A DNA stretch of 64,000 nucleotides from Elmis aenea (lineage: Eukaryota > Arthropoda > Insecta > Coleoptera > Elmidae), in NCBI GenBank assembly GCA_947652605.1, contig OX393577.1, forward strand, positions 63,698,108 to 63,762,107. Direction: 5' to 3'. The notes under the pieces were generated by a model. The model did no database searches. It was not told the origin of the DNA and was given only the letters and a program-made list of their open reading frames with translations. Below are positions 22,606-32,779 of this stretch, piece after piece; within the stretch, counting starts at the first letter, position 1; each line of letters opens with the position of its first letter. A program made the translations under genes and the position numbers.

Positions 22606-23265
22606 TGGCTAACGCCGAGGTGGTTTTTAAATCTATTTATTGAGGTGTATTGGTCCTCTCTCTCTTTGATTTTCAAAGCTAGTTGTTGGTCCTGGCTGCC
22701 TCCGTTATTTTCTTCTATAGCTTCCTATCTTTGCATTTCGATTTCCAGTCATTTATTCCCAATGCTTTTGTATCTTCCTCCAGGGCATCTCTCCATCTTT
22801 TCCTTGGTCTTTCCTTGTTCCTGGGTCAAATAGGGATCCATTGTGGTATCCTCCCGATCATTTCGATTGGTTTCCTTCTCATGATGTGTCCTGCCCATCA
22901 TAATCGTTGTCCTTTAATGTGTCGAACGATATTTTCTCCTTCAAGTTCCTCCTCTATTTCTTTGTTCCTTCTCAGTCTTACTTCTCCATGTCTTGTTACG
23001 TTAGGTCCTAGTATTGCTCCCATTACTTTTCTCTTCACTATTTTTAAGTCTTCCTCTTCTTTTTTATTTATTGTTATTGTTTCCATAGCATATGTTATGA
23101 CGGGTCTTATCAGCGTTTTGTATATTTTTATTTTTGTTGTTTTTCTTGGTGTTTTACTCTTTAGTAGGGCTTTGTTGTTGCCGTATACCTGATTTTCTTT
23201 CAGAATTATCTCCTTCACTCTGTTATTTTCAGGTTGTCCCACTGTCACGCCCAACTAAATGAAAG
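22606..23265 (-). pseudogene. LINE reverse transcriptase C-terminal fragment
   Basis: The minus strand reads LVGVTVGQPENN, then TPRKTTKIKIYKTLIRPVIT and YAMETITINKKEEEDLKIVK. Then come RKVMGAILGPN, a WAGHIMRR equivalent (LRWLGH-RM motif), and ERPRKRWRDALEED, ending near 22620. This is the typical C-terminal thumb and zinc-less tail of RTE/CR1-like LINEs. Two in-frame stops lie in the last third. The 3' end touches the TTA of MITE D. Confidence 0.8.
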
Positions 23266-25169
23266 TATTGACTTCTTTTACTTTTAAATTGTATAAATAT
23301 CAATTAACAAATAATTCTTGTATCTCCAAGTTCTTTATCCGTTTTAAATGCGCTTTATTCCCCAGTTCCAATATTTGTTGTTTTTTTTTTTAGTACAACT
23401 TTTTCCACCTACGAGGAACAAGTACTCTGTTACTCGTAGTTTTTTTTAAGACTATGCAATACTAAAGATAACAAATGTATCTGACATTTTGTCTTGGTTT
23501 AGGTGTTTTTTACTCGTTGAAATGTATTGCCCATGCATTTAAAATATCTTTTTTGGTGTCATGAATTTTATTATACTTAATATAGGTTATAAAAAAATCT
23601 TAATTTTAAATAATTGTGTAGTCTCCAGTTTCAGACAATTTTTTCGTGACTAGAGACTACAAAATCTCCGTCTTTGGATAAAAATCCCAGTGTGGATTTC
23701 TGATTTTGTCGTTGAAATCTACTTAACCTTAAATAATTTGTTACAAGTTTTGTTTTGCCATCATTTATAATCAAAATTTTAAAGTACATGTTGGAAAGCT
23801 ATTTTTTTAAGTAAAAAAATTGAAATAACCAAGTATCTCGATTCGATTCGGCGTGTTTTGCGCCAAACCGTTAAGGTTAGCGCTTGTTTTAATTTAATGC
23901 GATTCTGCATACGAAAACTGCATGCTCTGAATCCAAATAATTTTCAAAAACTCCTCAACATTCAGCTAACCGGTAAAATATTGTAATCGCGCGGTGTTTC
24001 GCATATTTGATTCCCCATCCAAGAATCCCATTAAGAGTTTGTCAACGTACCAGTTGACCTTACACCCATATATCTCGCTATTCTTTAAGCATCGATTGTT
24101 TTTATTTATAAGGTACCGTTAGCGGTAGTCTAAAAGCCGTCAACAATTCATGTTCGTGTTTATTTCGAAATAAACATTGATGAATCAATTCCGATAGTAG
24201 TGAACAAACAGCTGATCGTATAGAATTGTTTCCGAGCAAGTTTCTAATCAAGCATCGCATAAATTAAGTGTTTTTAAAAGCGAAACTTGTGACGATTTGC
24301 GTAATTAATATTTATAATTTATTGTCTGAGCGATTAATTTTAATGTTATCGCCTTGATTTCGTTATTTATTGGACAGCGTGTAATAGGGACTTCAAACCC
24401 ATAGACACTGCATAATTTAAACCACGTTTTGTGTGACTAAACGCCGCTCCGCCACGAGTCAAATAATAAACTTTGTAATTCTGAAAGAATTTAATCTATT
24501 ATTTATAAGTTTGTGGCAACTAAATGGCTGTGATGTAAAGTTTAAACAGTGATAATGGTATTGTTCTTTCTCCCTTGTGCAATGATTTCTCGTCTGTTTG
24601 CACATTCCGAACGTTTTTGAGTCGGTTTTGCGTTAAAAATACACGCGCCAACCAACAGATTTATTGTTTCCTGCTGCAGATAAAGGTTTAACTAACAAAT
24701 TGGCCAATTTTGCGCAACTACCTGTTAACAAGAAATGTGTTCAATACACTATAACTCTCCATGGAGGAGTTTCGCGTGTCCCGATTGTGATATCATAAAA
24801 AAGTCAAGGACACTTCGTTTTATTGTTGTGTGTTGTTAATACAATAAACATATTTTTGTACGCATAATTTTTGGTTTATACTGTTCGTAGCTGGTAGAGC
24901 GTGGCTGTCATTTAACCGAACGAATTCCTTTTGCTAAGTGAACCGTACATTCATTCATACATGAACTGTTCATAGGATACTCACAAATAGACGTTACTAA
25001 AATTATACATATGTAAAAAATTAACATCGGCACATTCCAATTTTTTTATTTTTTTTTATCATAAAACATTAAAGATTTTACCACCTGTAAAATGAGGAAG
25101 TGGAAGTTGCAGTAAAAATTTCCAAAAATTTCTTGTGGTTAGTGTTAGATATTTAAGTACTGTAATTTT
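23266..25169. other. No gene seen; less AT-rich interior
   Basis: No coding frame. From about 23850 to 24500 the sequence is balanced and repeat-free (for example GCGCCAAACCGTTAAGGTTAG and TGTAATCGCGCGGTGTTTCG), so it may be single-copy conserved DNA. An AT-rich block with poly-T runs follows from 25020. Confidence 0.4.
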
Positions 25170-25171
25170 AT

Positions 25172-25440
25172 TTTCCGACGACCACTATGTAAAGCGAGTA
25201 ATTTCGCACGACTTACTACTACTGAAAATGACAAATTGCGCATGACACCGGAAATTGTGTGCAAAGTGCACTTTGCGTGTGTAAAGTGACGATTTCCGCT
25301 ACATTACACACGCTAAACGCGCTGTCAAGTTAACGTGAAGAAAATCTAACCTCACAAATGTCAAGTGTCACCAACGTCAAAAAAATGTTATTTTCACAAT
25401 TTTTTTGCAGAATTAATGATTATGTCTAAATGGTCGTCGG
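25172..25440. repeat. Possible MITE with TTCCGACGACCA inverted ends
   Basis: TTCCGACGACCA near 25172 is mirrored by TGGTCGTCGGAA near 25430. Internal mirror words such as GTGTGCAAAGTGCACTTTGC lie near 25256. No clear target duplication is seen, and the element abuts the hairpin at 25447-25551. Confidence 0.45.
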
Positions 25441-25446
25441 AAAAGC

Positions 25447-25551
25447 ATAGTGTACAACTCGTGCTGAAAGAATATTTCACACTCGTATGACTGAGTATGT
25501 CATACTCGTGTGAAATATTCAGCTTTCAGCACTAGTTGTACAATATACTAT
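25447..25551. repeat. Hairpin repeat with CTCGTGCTGAAAG arms
   Basis: Two arms of about 45-53 bp (25447-25491 and 25499-25551) are mirror copies: TGTACAACTCGTGCTGAAAG, then AATATTTCACACTCGTATGA. The loop is about 7 bp. In single strand it would form a long stem. It resembles short foldback repeats common in insect genomes. A similar design (AACTCGTGCATTG) occurs at 61176-61337. Confidence 0.85.
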
Positions 25552-25764
25552 TAATCAATGTACTGTGAGTTGTGCGTTTGTTTTTAACAACTAAAGTTCT
25601 ATGTCTTTCGTTAGCCGGTAGACGCCATTCTTTTTTAGGAAGAGGGCCGGGTCACAAGCCTGAATTTTTTTCTCGGTGGCGCCCTTTACATTGATGTATC
25701 TTTTTAAATAAAAGAAATCTTATGTTTATTATTATTTTTAAATAAGTTTAATTAGATGTATCAC

Positions 25765-26345
25765 ATTTAGAAAAGTGTACTGGCTGATCGGGACGAATTA
25801 CTCTCTGTCCCTACATAATAAACTTTTGCTTTATAAGCAAATTTTAAAACCTGTATCGACGTGTCGGATACAGCTATGGGGATGCACCAAACATAGTAAT
25901 GTTCAGATCATCCAGAGATTCCAGAACAATACACTAAGGAACATCGCTGATGCACCTTGGTATTGCAGAAATAGTGACATACATCGGGACCTTAACATGG
26001 ACACTGTAACTAACACCATTAAAAAGTTTGCCAAAATCCACGAAGAAAGGCTCCATCAATATGTAAACGTCGAGGCGATCCAACTCCTAGACACTAAAGG
26101 ATTAGTAAGAAGACTTAAAAGGATTAAACCTTTTGAGTAAGCAAAAGTTTAAAAGCAGAGACTGTGCGGTAGTGTGCACGTTAATAATTAGTGTACTTAT
26201 ATATTAGCAAACTAAAGGCTACTGTTGGGTAAACCTTGGACTAAGTTTGAAAATTATTAATTTATACTAGAATTAAAATGCTCATTGGTTTCAAAGACAA
26301 GATTGCACTGTTGTAAACTCTATAAAGGGTTAAAATTTAAAAAAA
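25765..26345 (+). pseudogene. Jockey-like LINE 3' end, copy 1
   Basis: This is the C-terminus of the reverse transcriptase ORF and the 3' UTR. It is open to the natural stop TAA at 26138-26140, reading VYWLIGTNYSLSLHNKLLLY, then KQILKPVSTCRIQLWGC and HSNVQIIQRFQNNTLRNI. These are followed by DAPWYCRNSDIHRDL and RLKRIKPFE. This NKLLLYK-ILKPVW-YG-QLWGC pattern is the Jockey-clade tail. A 3' UTR of about 190 bp ends in an A-rich tail near 26340. The 5' truncation to about 580 bp is typical of abortive target-primed reverse transcription. Copies 2 (54750-58010) and 3 (62320-63350) are relatives. Confidence 0.88.
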
Positions 26346-26764
26346 GTCCTTTAAATCTGTCGATTGATCTCTTGCCTTGTCCCTTGTAAGACGTCTGAGC
26401 ACTTTATTTGTTTTTGATAACACACGTTTGTTGTTATCTGGACGAACGGAAGATGAATTATTCACAGGTTATTTATTGCGTTGTTTTAAATTTAGTTAGA
26501 GTTCTGTATTAATTGATGGCTACGATTACGAGAATCTGCTATTCGATTATTGATTTCACATTAGGTTCTAAGGTAAAACGATTTTTTTTTAATTTTCAGA
26601 AAATTTCGCAAATAAAACTTAATTCACAGGTGAAAATACATGAACGAATCAAATGGCAACACTAAATCTTTCAATGTGACTTTCAATTATACATAGTAAC
26701 GATTTTATAATTCATCTGTGTATATTGAAAGTTTTTTGTAATTTTTTGTATTTATATGTTGTTT
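26346..26764. other. AT-rich spacer with no gene seen
   Basis: No frame or repeat recognised. Confidence 0.5.
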
Positions 26765-27020
26765 CTGTACGAAAATGTCCTCAAGAAATTGTTAAAATAG
26801 TATATTTTGTTACATTGAAAAATTTCGTACCGTTGACACCAAGAAAAGACGTCACAGATTTTGTAAAAGGAGCATATCATGCATACTTTACCTTTAACAT
26901 ACAAGGTAAATCATGGACTCTACATCAAGTATATCCTATTTGTCTTAAACAAGGGAGTGTATAAAAGGTAAAGGTAAAAGAAAATCATTGCCGTTTGGTA
27001 TTCCTATGATGTGGCGAGAG
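26765..27020 (+). pseudogene. Fragment of a recurrent arthropod Cys-rich protein family
   Basis: The frame reads FVPLTPRKDVTDFVKGAYHA, then YFTFNIQGKSWTLHQVYPIC. After a frameshift near 26963 it continues KGKRKSLPFGIPMMWREPRN. I recognise this as the order of a multi-copy arthropod protein of unknown function: a CYxCG-type pair, D-V-KAY-AYF, GDQDKSW-PH-VC--C---LR-W and K---PFGIPM-WREP-NH. Here the first Cys pair is lost and the GDQD block is deleted. It joins a LINE fragment near 27010. The family name is not known to me and the assignment is from memory of the pattern. Confidence 0.5.
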
Positions 27021-27636
27021 CCCAGAAACCAAGCTAATGAGAATAGGACAACAAACGATAGAAGACAGGCTAGTGGTAGAGGAATTTGAGGAAGTAAATG
27101 AGTTTGTGTACTTAAGGACACTACTCACAAACAGAATGGAAGAAGAAAAAGACATAAACATGAAAATACTGAAAGCCAACAAAAGTGCAGGAGCTTTAAA
27201 TAAATAATACTAAGACCTATAGCGATCTATGGGTGTGAGACCTGGGTACTGAACAAAAATGCAAAAGAAGATGGGAAAGAAAAATAATTAGGAGAATAGT
27301 GGGAGGGAAAAGAACTGATGAAGGATATATAAGAAGAACGAATGAGGAGGTACACTAGCGTCAGAAAGTTTGGAAACGACATGTATTATGCCAATATTTT
27401 TAATAAGAGTTTAATAAGGTTCTTAAACCTTACTACGTATTATCAAACTATAATTACAAACACATAAATTAACGACCTTTTTAATCTTGTTAATAAATCA
27501 TCACACGAATGAGCCCAATTTATTTAAAAAATGCATAATTTGCAAAATCTAATGGTTTGTAACAATACTAAGAAATATGTAATAAATAGCTGGCTTCGTT
27601 GCTTGCTTTTGTTTGTTTTGACGTTTTGTCAATAAG

Positions 27637-28137
27637 CAGTAGCGTAGCAAGGGGGGGGGGGCTTGGTTTGCCCCGGGTGGCACATTTTTTGGGGCGGCAC
27701 TTTTAGTCTACCCAAATAGGGTAAAAATGAAAATCTCGGGGGTAATGAAGGATCAGTAGATATAATAATCAGTACCGGCACTAGCGCTATTAAATTCAGA
27801 AAAATTAATTTAAAAAAAAGAATTCTTATCGAAGTTAGAGGATAAAACCGGCAACTTGACCTTGCTTCACTGAAAACCCGCCCCCTTGTAACGACAGAAA
27901 TTCCAAGTTTCTAATAAAATTTATGATACATTCATTAAAATTATGAAACAATTCATTTATTTTAGGCATTAAATTCCATGCAGTTTTAAACTCTCTTGTA
28001 ACAGGAATTTTTCACCCTTATTAAATTGTGTCGATCTCTGCTTGGTTTTGGAAAAATCAAAAGTTAGCGACCCTTATTTATAGGGGCGGTAAATTCAGGG
28101 ACCGCCCCGGGCGGCACAAACCCTAGCTACGCCACTG
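27637..28137. mobile_element. hAT-like non-autonomous element nested in Tc1
   Basis: Ends CAGTAGCGTAGCAAGGG and CAGTGGCGTAGCTAGGG (mirror) are flanked by TCAATAAG at 27629-27636 and 28138-28145. If the ends start one base inside at each side, the duplication could be read as 10 bp (GTCAATAAGC). CAG ends with an 8-bp duplication suggest hAT, while a 10-bp reading would suggest Mutator-like. It is rich in GGGGCGGCAC-type blocks near both ends. A run of eleven G bases lies near 27650. No coding frame is seen. Confidence 0.8.
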
Positions 28138-28289
28138 TCAATAAGCAACGATTATTTCGTGTTTAGTATTATAGTTTGTGTACTAAGTGATTAAAATATT
28201 ACCAAAAACTGTTTGGAAAATACAGGTTACATTTTTAATTTTGGAAAGTTCAAATTTATATATTTTTGTTTAATGTTTAATATCTAAAT

Positions 28290-29252
28290 ATGACCCATAA
28301 AAAGCAAATAAGCATTGAAAAGCGTTCGGCCATTTGTACGTTAAGAAATGAAGGCTATTCCATGTCCCAAATTGCCCAGAAAGTAGGTGTTTCCAAAAAA
28401 GGTGTTTACACCACCTTAGACCGAAGTCAAAAATTTGGTAGTTTGATGGACCGAAAACGATCAGGAAGGCCGAGAAAGACAACAAAGGCTGAGGACAAGT
28501 ACATAATAATGAAGAGTAAAAGAAATCGTCGACTTACAGCAGTCGATATTACTAATGACTTCAATTTTGGAAAATCTTCAAAAATTTCAATTACTACGGT
28601 AAAGACACGTCTTCTACGTGCGGGTCTGAGAGGAAGAGTTGCAATAAAAAAACCTCTTTTACGGATTGTTAATAAAAAAAAACGACTAGAATGGGCCAAA
28701 AAACATGCGAATTGGACTGCTGAACAATGGAATAGTGTTTTATGGACAGACGAGTCAAAATTTGAATTCTTCGGATCAAAGCGAAGAGTGTACGTTCGGC
28801 GTTTTCCTGGAGAGCAAATGAACGATGTGGTTTCTACAATTAAGCATGGAAATGGAAATGTGATGGTTTGGGGATGTTTTGCTGGAAATCGTGTTGGAAC
28901 ATTAAAAAAAATTGATGGCATTCTTCGCAAGGAGGGCTATCTTTCAATTTTAAGAGACACCGCTATTCCGTGTGGAAGACAACTTTGTGGTCGAAACTTC
29001 GTGTTCCGCAAACGAATGATTTGGCCTGCTCAGTCACCAGATCTTTCTCCCATTGAGTTTTTGTGGGATGAATTAGACCGGCAAGTCCGAAAAACTGCAG
29101 CTACAAATGAAAAAAACTTTTGGTTAAGGCTTCAACAAGCATGGGTCAACATACCACACGAAACTTTGCAAAAATTAGTGAACAGGATGCCAAGAATATG
29201 CCAAGCAGTTATTAAAGCAAAAGGTGGTCATTTTGACGAAAATGCCGTTTAA
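28290..29252 (+). CDS. Tc1-type transposase, 320 aa, catalytic centre deleted
   Basis: An uninterrupted ATG-to-stop frame. Residues 5-45 form the first helix-turn-helix (SQIAQKVGVSKKGVYTTL). RSGRPRK at 58-63 is the AT-hook-like GRPR linker, and residues 80-125 form the second helix-turn-helix. The DDE domain starts with WTDESKFEFFG, Asp154 being the first catalytic residue. MVWGCF at 192-197 is conserved. NFVF (236-239) then runs directly into RKRMIWPAQSPDLSPIE, with Glu256 the last catalytic residue. The usual FQQDNDPKHT block with the second Asp is missing: Asp154 to Glu256 is 102 residues where family members have about 125-130. The frame is kept, so about 25 codons were removed in multiples of three. 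The protein could bind the ends but should not cut. Family length is about 340-345 aa. The neighbouring nested hAT-like element lies upstream and does not break the frame. Confidence 0.92.
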   Translation: MTHKKQISIEKRSAICTLRNEGYSMSQIAQKVGVSKKGVYTTLDRSQKFGSLMDRKRSGRPRKTTKAEDKYIIMKSKRNRRLTAVDITNDFNFGKSSKISITTVKTRLLRAGLRGRVAIKKPLLRIVNKKKRLEWAKKHANWTAEQWNSVLWTDESKFEFFGSKRRVYVRRFPGEQMNDVVSTIKHGNGNVMVWGCFAGNRVGTLKKIDGILRKEGYLSILRDTAIPCGRQLCGRNFVFRKRMIWPAQSPDLSPIEFLWDELDRQVRKTAATNEKNFWLRLQQAWVNIPHETLQKLVNRMPRICQAVIKAKGGHFDENAV

Positions 29253-29715
29253 TTATTATAAATATAGTTTTATGAGAATAGTTGTATTATTTATGTTGAT
29301 TATAATTAAAAATAAATTATTTTTATTCTTTTGTTAAAAATGTTCATAAATATTATAATTAAACAACAAAAAAACTGCAAAAATTGTGTATATTATTTAA
29401 TATTATATATTTATCATTATCGTTTCCAAACTTTCTGACGCTAGTGTATATACAATTTTCAAAGAAGCGACCATAGACAAAGTAATAAATGCCAGAAGAA
29501 TACAATGGCTAAGACATATTGAGAGAAGAGAGGACAGCAGAATAATAAAAGAGATAGCGTGGAAAGCACCTACATACAAGAAAAAAAGAGGAAGACCCAG
29601 AAAAAGATGGAGAGAAGCTGTGGAGGCAGAACTAAGAGAGATAAACATTATGAATTGGAGGAAGAAAGCGAAGGAGAGAAGAGTGTGTAAGAACATTACC
29701 AAGCTCTGGGCCTAA

Positions 29716-31129
29716 ACGGCCTGCAAAATAGCTTTCATATAATTATATTTATAGTTATAAGAACAGCGATAAAATTAAAAATAACGTTCACAAAGTTCTC
29801 ATATGTAGGCCTGTGATTATTCATTAGGGCCTGTTTAGTAAGTTTATGAAGTATTGAATAACTTTCTTTACCTGAAGTTTTTTTAAAAAGTTGTTAACAA
29901 AAAGTTTAAACGAGCATAGTTTTCACATTTTTCAACCTTTGTTGACAAATTTTACATCCTTATTTGGCAAAACTAAAAGTGAATAGTATGTATAAAATTG
30001 CTTTCAAGGTGAAGCATTTAAATCAACCAAACCATAGAGATTTTATGTAACAAGAAATAACAATGAAATTTTCCTAAATTTATAGCACTGTTTATTTAAA
30101 TAAATAAACGATAAATTAACAGTACAATCCGTAGGTATTCGCATAATTATAACACTCGTAATTGTTTTTTTGTGTGGCGCATAAATTACTCGAGTCCGTT
30201 TTTGTCTGCCAAATAAATCAAAAAAAATTTATGTACAGCTGATTATTTGACAACTGAAAAATGTAATGTCAGACCAGAAGGTGAGAGCTTAAGTAGCCAA
30301 TTCTTAGTCAGTCAGACTACTTGATGTGATTGATTATGAATGTTTTGCTCCCAAACATTTGTGAAATTACGTTACAACCATCGATTACGAACTTCTTGGA
30401 TCTGACATTTGTGTTTTGTGAATGTCAAAATGAATGACAGAGCGTTAAATTATTTTGATTGCGATATTTAAAAGTCTGATGAAGTTGATTTCGAACGTGC
30501 TGTGTTGATTTTAAACGATATCTCTTCGGTTTTGTAATTATGGTTTTGTTTCAAAACAGATTTTAGAGGCAACGAGGTAACTCTTGAAATTGTTTGTCCT
30601 ACATCCACAAAAAAAGTTATAATGACTGATTTACCATTGTTGTTTTAATTAAAAATTTCAAGTGGTTGAAGACCTGTTAAAACAATGTGCCTTTTAGAAT
30701 GACACTAGCTTTGATTTATCCATCAACGTCTAACCAAAACAAACGTCTATATTCAAGAAAAAAATTGGGTTAGTATAAAATTTGTGCTGTAAATATTTCT
30801 GTCGGGGATTCTCCAAATACTGGTTTGTTTAACGCGAGTCATAGCACAAATATGTTGGGTGTTTTTCGCAACTGTTTAAAAAAATTAATGCAAGTGTTTG
30901 TGTGTGATCTGTCGTAAACAAGACGAGCAAATGTTAGAGACATTAAACCCAACACTAAAATTTTAGTATGTAGTTAAGAAACTTGCAACGGTAATTGGTA
31001 TTTAGTTGACACCCAGCAAAAACACTTTTATTTGCATGTCAGTGTCTACACCAATAAAATTTGTTACATGTTTTGAGTTAGGTTTAGAAAGGGCGTCATT
31101 AAAAATTCGCGAATTATGCAGGGCGAGTC
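29716..31129. other. AT-rich DNA with no assigned gene
   Basis: No recognised element. A short frame at 30430-30537 reads MNDRALNYFDCDI, a stop, then KSDEVDFERAVLILNDISS. It looks protein-like but is broken and unassigned. The area 30120-30560 is less AT-rich than the rest. Confidence 0.4.
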
Positions 31130-31760
31130 ACGACGGACGCCACGGAGTTTTTTGGCGAAACGGTATATATTTTTAAACTTCTCTCGCGTTTAGATTATGT
31201 AAGTCAGTAAGGGCAACATTTTAAAAATATTTTTAAACATACAGGAAGCACAAAAAAAAAATGGCACATCAAAGTTACACTTTTTTTTATGGTATACCGT
31301 ATATATTTTTACATTTTTGGATTCCTCTTTAAATTTACTTCAAAAAATGTATAAGGGTTTATCGGTCTAAAGTCAACCGTTTTCGTGAAAATTGCATTTT
31401 CATGAAAATACAGTACTTTCAAAAATTTTCCACATTTAAAAACTTTGAAAAGTCTGAAGAAATTTGCTTGTAGATTAGATCGACAATAGATTATTTAACA
31501 CTTTGCACTACCTACATTTTTAAAATATTATACAGGGCGTTTTTTTACGCTTGGTCAAACTTATAAAGCTTTAAACATCGATAACTCACTTTTTTTTAAA
31601 TACAACACCTACATTTTTTTACACAGGCTTATAGGAAATTTAATTGTCTTTCTAAAACATTAGGGCTGTTTTTCACCTAAAATTAATATTTTCCGAGATA
31701 TCGCGATTTTATTGTTAATTTTTAGGGCAACGTAATATTTTTGAGTAGGCTATGAAGGCA
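31130..31760 (-). repeat. Dispersed repeat family J, copy 2 (inverted)
   Basis: The reverse complement matches 10960-11600 over most of its length. Shared blocks include AAAACGGTTGACTTTAGACC, the ATTATACAGGGCG/TACGC block, and AATATTAATTTTAGGTGAAA. Divergence is substantial, with indels. The two copies lie 20 kb apart in opposite orientation. Confidence 0.7.
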
Positions 31761-32129
31761 GACGTCGGTAATTTGAAACAATTGAAAGAAGAAAACAAGA
31801 ATGTTATATTTTTATCTTTTTCCTACGCATTTTTGACATTTATATACGAATAAAGACGTAATTTTACAATTTTACGGTTGAATGGGGGTTTCTCAAGCCC
31901 AATTCTATCAATTTAAACTTTAAACTATGTAAATTTTAAAACTTGGGCGTCATAAAAATATTAACATATCCAAATGTAGGAAAAAGTTAAAAAAACAAAT
32001 CAAATTAATAAAAAATTAAAATTTTTAGAAAATTCTATTTAAATCAAGATCTCATCCTAATAAATTTAAGGCTTATTTAATGGTCAGATACCTACTTCTT
32101 TAGAGGGTGTATGTTTTTCTGTAAATTCA
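31761..32129. other. AT-rich spacer with no gene seen
   Basis: No frame or repeat recognised. Confidence 0.5.
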
Positions 32130-32777
32130 TTTAATCAGTGAAAATTTGCCATCAGGATTGGGCGACAATTTAAAAGACATTAAAATAAATGCCTTTGTTC
32201 TGGTAGAATTTTATGATTTAAAAAAAAAAGTTTACTATGTAGCAAAAATTATTAGAAAAATGAACTAAGAAGGTGACTGAATTCCTGTTGTAGAAAAAGT
32301 AAGGAAATAATTAGTGCGTTCACCTTTCTTCCAATGGAAGATATCGCACCTGTTTTTGCGAAAGATCTTAAATTATTTCCGTTTATAAGCCGTAAAGGAA
32401 CCAAACGAATTCTTTCTTTCAGTAAAAAGTGCGTCAATATATTTTCATCACTTTTTCAAATGAAATATTGTTCTTAAACAAAATAAAAATCTATTTTTTA
32501 ACTAGTTCTCAAAATAAAATAGTGTTTTACTGTACCCCTTGAGAAAAGTGTGTATTTCAATTTCAACCAACCCCAGACATGTGGCACTTTGAAACATTTG
32601 GCTTTTGTTACAAAATAGCTGCTTAATTCTTTAGTTTGGTTTTCTAACAAGAATTAATTCAACTACTTTTTAGGTACATTAATAAGTGTCATCTTTTATA
32701 TGCATTTAAAAAAAAAAAAATACTAAAAAAGTTATGTCAAAAAACAATTTTGTGTTTCAACGTGCCGCATCTTACCC
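32130..32777 (+). pseudogene. Pogo-like element 3' part with transposase C-terminal domain
   Basis: Plus-strand pieces read LGDNLKDIKINAFVLVEF, then YDLKKKVYYVAKIIRKMN. After shifts come FLPMEDIAPVFAKDLKLF, and SRKGTKRILSFSKKCVNIF. This is the pattern of a C-terminal module seen after the DDE domain in insect pogo/Tigger-like proteins (VLV-F--KK---YVGKI, V-FLR, F-FP---D---V---DI--LP). The sequence ends with a terminus GGGTAAGATGCGGCAC (mirror at 32762-32777) followed by TA, which resembles the GGGTAAGTCC ends of the 1943-2797 element. The left end was not found, so the element is truncated. Confidence 0.6.
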
Positions 32778-32779
32778 TA

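Larger units (their letters stand above)
27353..29446 (+). mobile_element. Tc1-like transposon, CACTAGCGTCAGAAAG ends
   Basis: The terminal inverted repeats CACTAGCGTCAGAAAGTTTG (about 27 bp, near perfect) lie between TA at 27351-27352 and 29447-29448. The length is 2,094 bp. Subtracting the nested 501-bp element and one 8-bp duplication leaves 1,585 bp, the usual Tc1 size. It holds one long transposase frame on the plus strand. The intact ends and frame make this the best-preserved autonomous-type element here, but its transposase is defective (see 28290-29252). Confidence 0.95.
27005..29715 (+). pseudogene. LINE reverse transcriptase tail split by a Tc1 element
   Basis: Left part: MRIGQQTIEDRLVVEEFEEV, NEFVYLRTLL, IYGCETWVLNKN, RRIVGGKRTDEGYI. 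Right part: TIFKEATIDKVINARRIQW, LRHIERREDSRI and KKRGRPRKRWREAVEAELR, ending at KLWA with TAA near 29715. Taking out the Tc1 element and one TA gives EEVYTIF in frame across the junction, so the two halves are one copy. The LINE is 5'-truncated, with ORF1, endonuclease and the FADD box absent. Confidence 0.85.

Noticed and set aside
22683..23192. 169-codon plus-strand hydrophobic frame resembling a membrane protein
   Set aside because: It is the antisense of a Lys/Glu-rich LINE reverse transcriptase tail; T-rich antisense of such genes always looks hydrophobic.
28427..28930. 167-codon minus-strand frame
   Set aside because: It is the antisense shadow of the Tc1 transposase.
32520..32560. 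Possible left end for the second pogo-like element (TACTGTACCCC)
   Set aside because: The sequence does not mirror GGGTAAGATGCGGCAC and lies inside the coding remnant's 3' side; no true left end was found.
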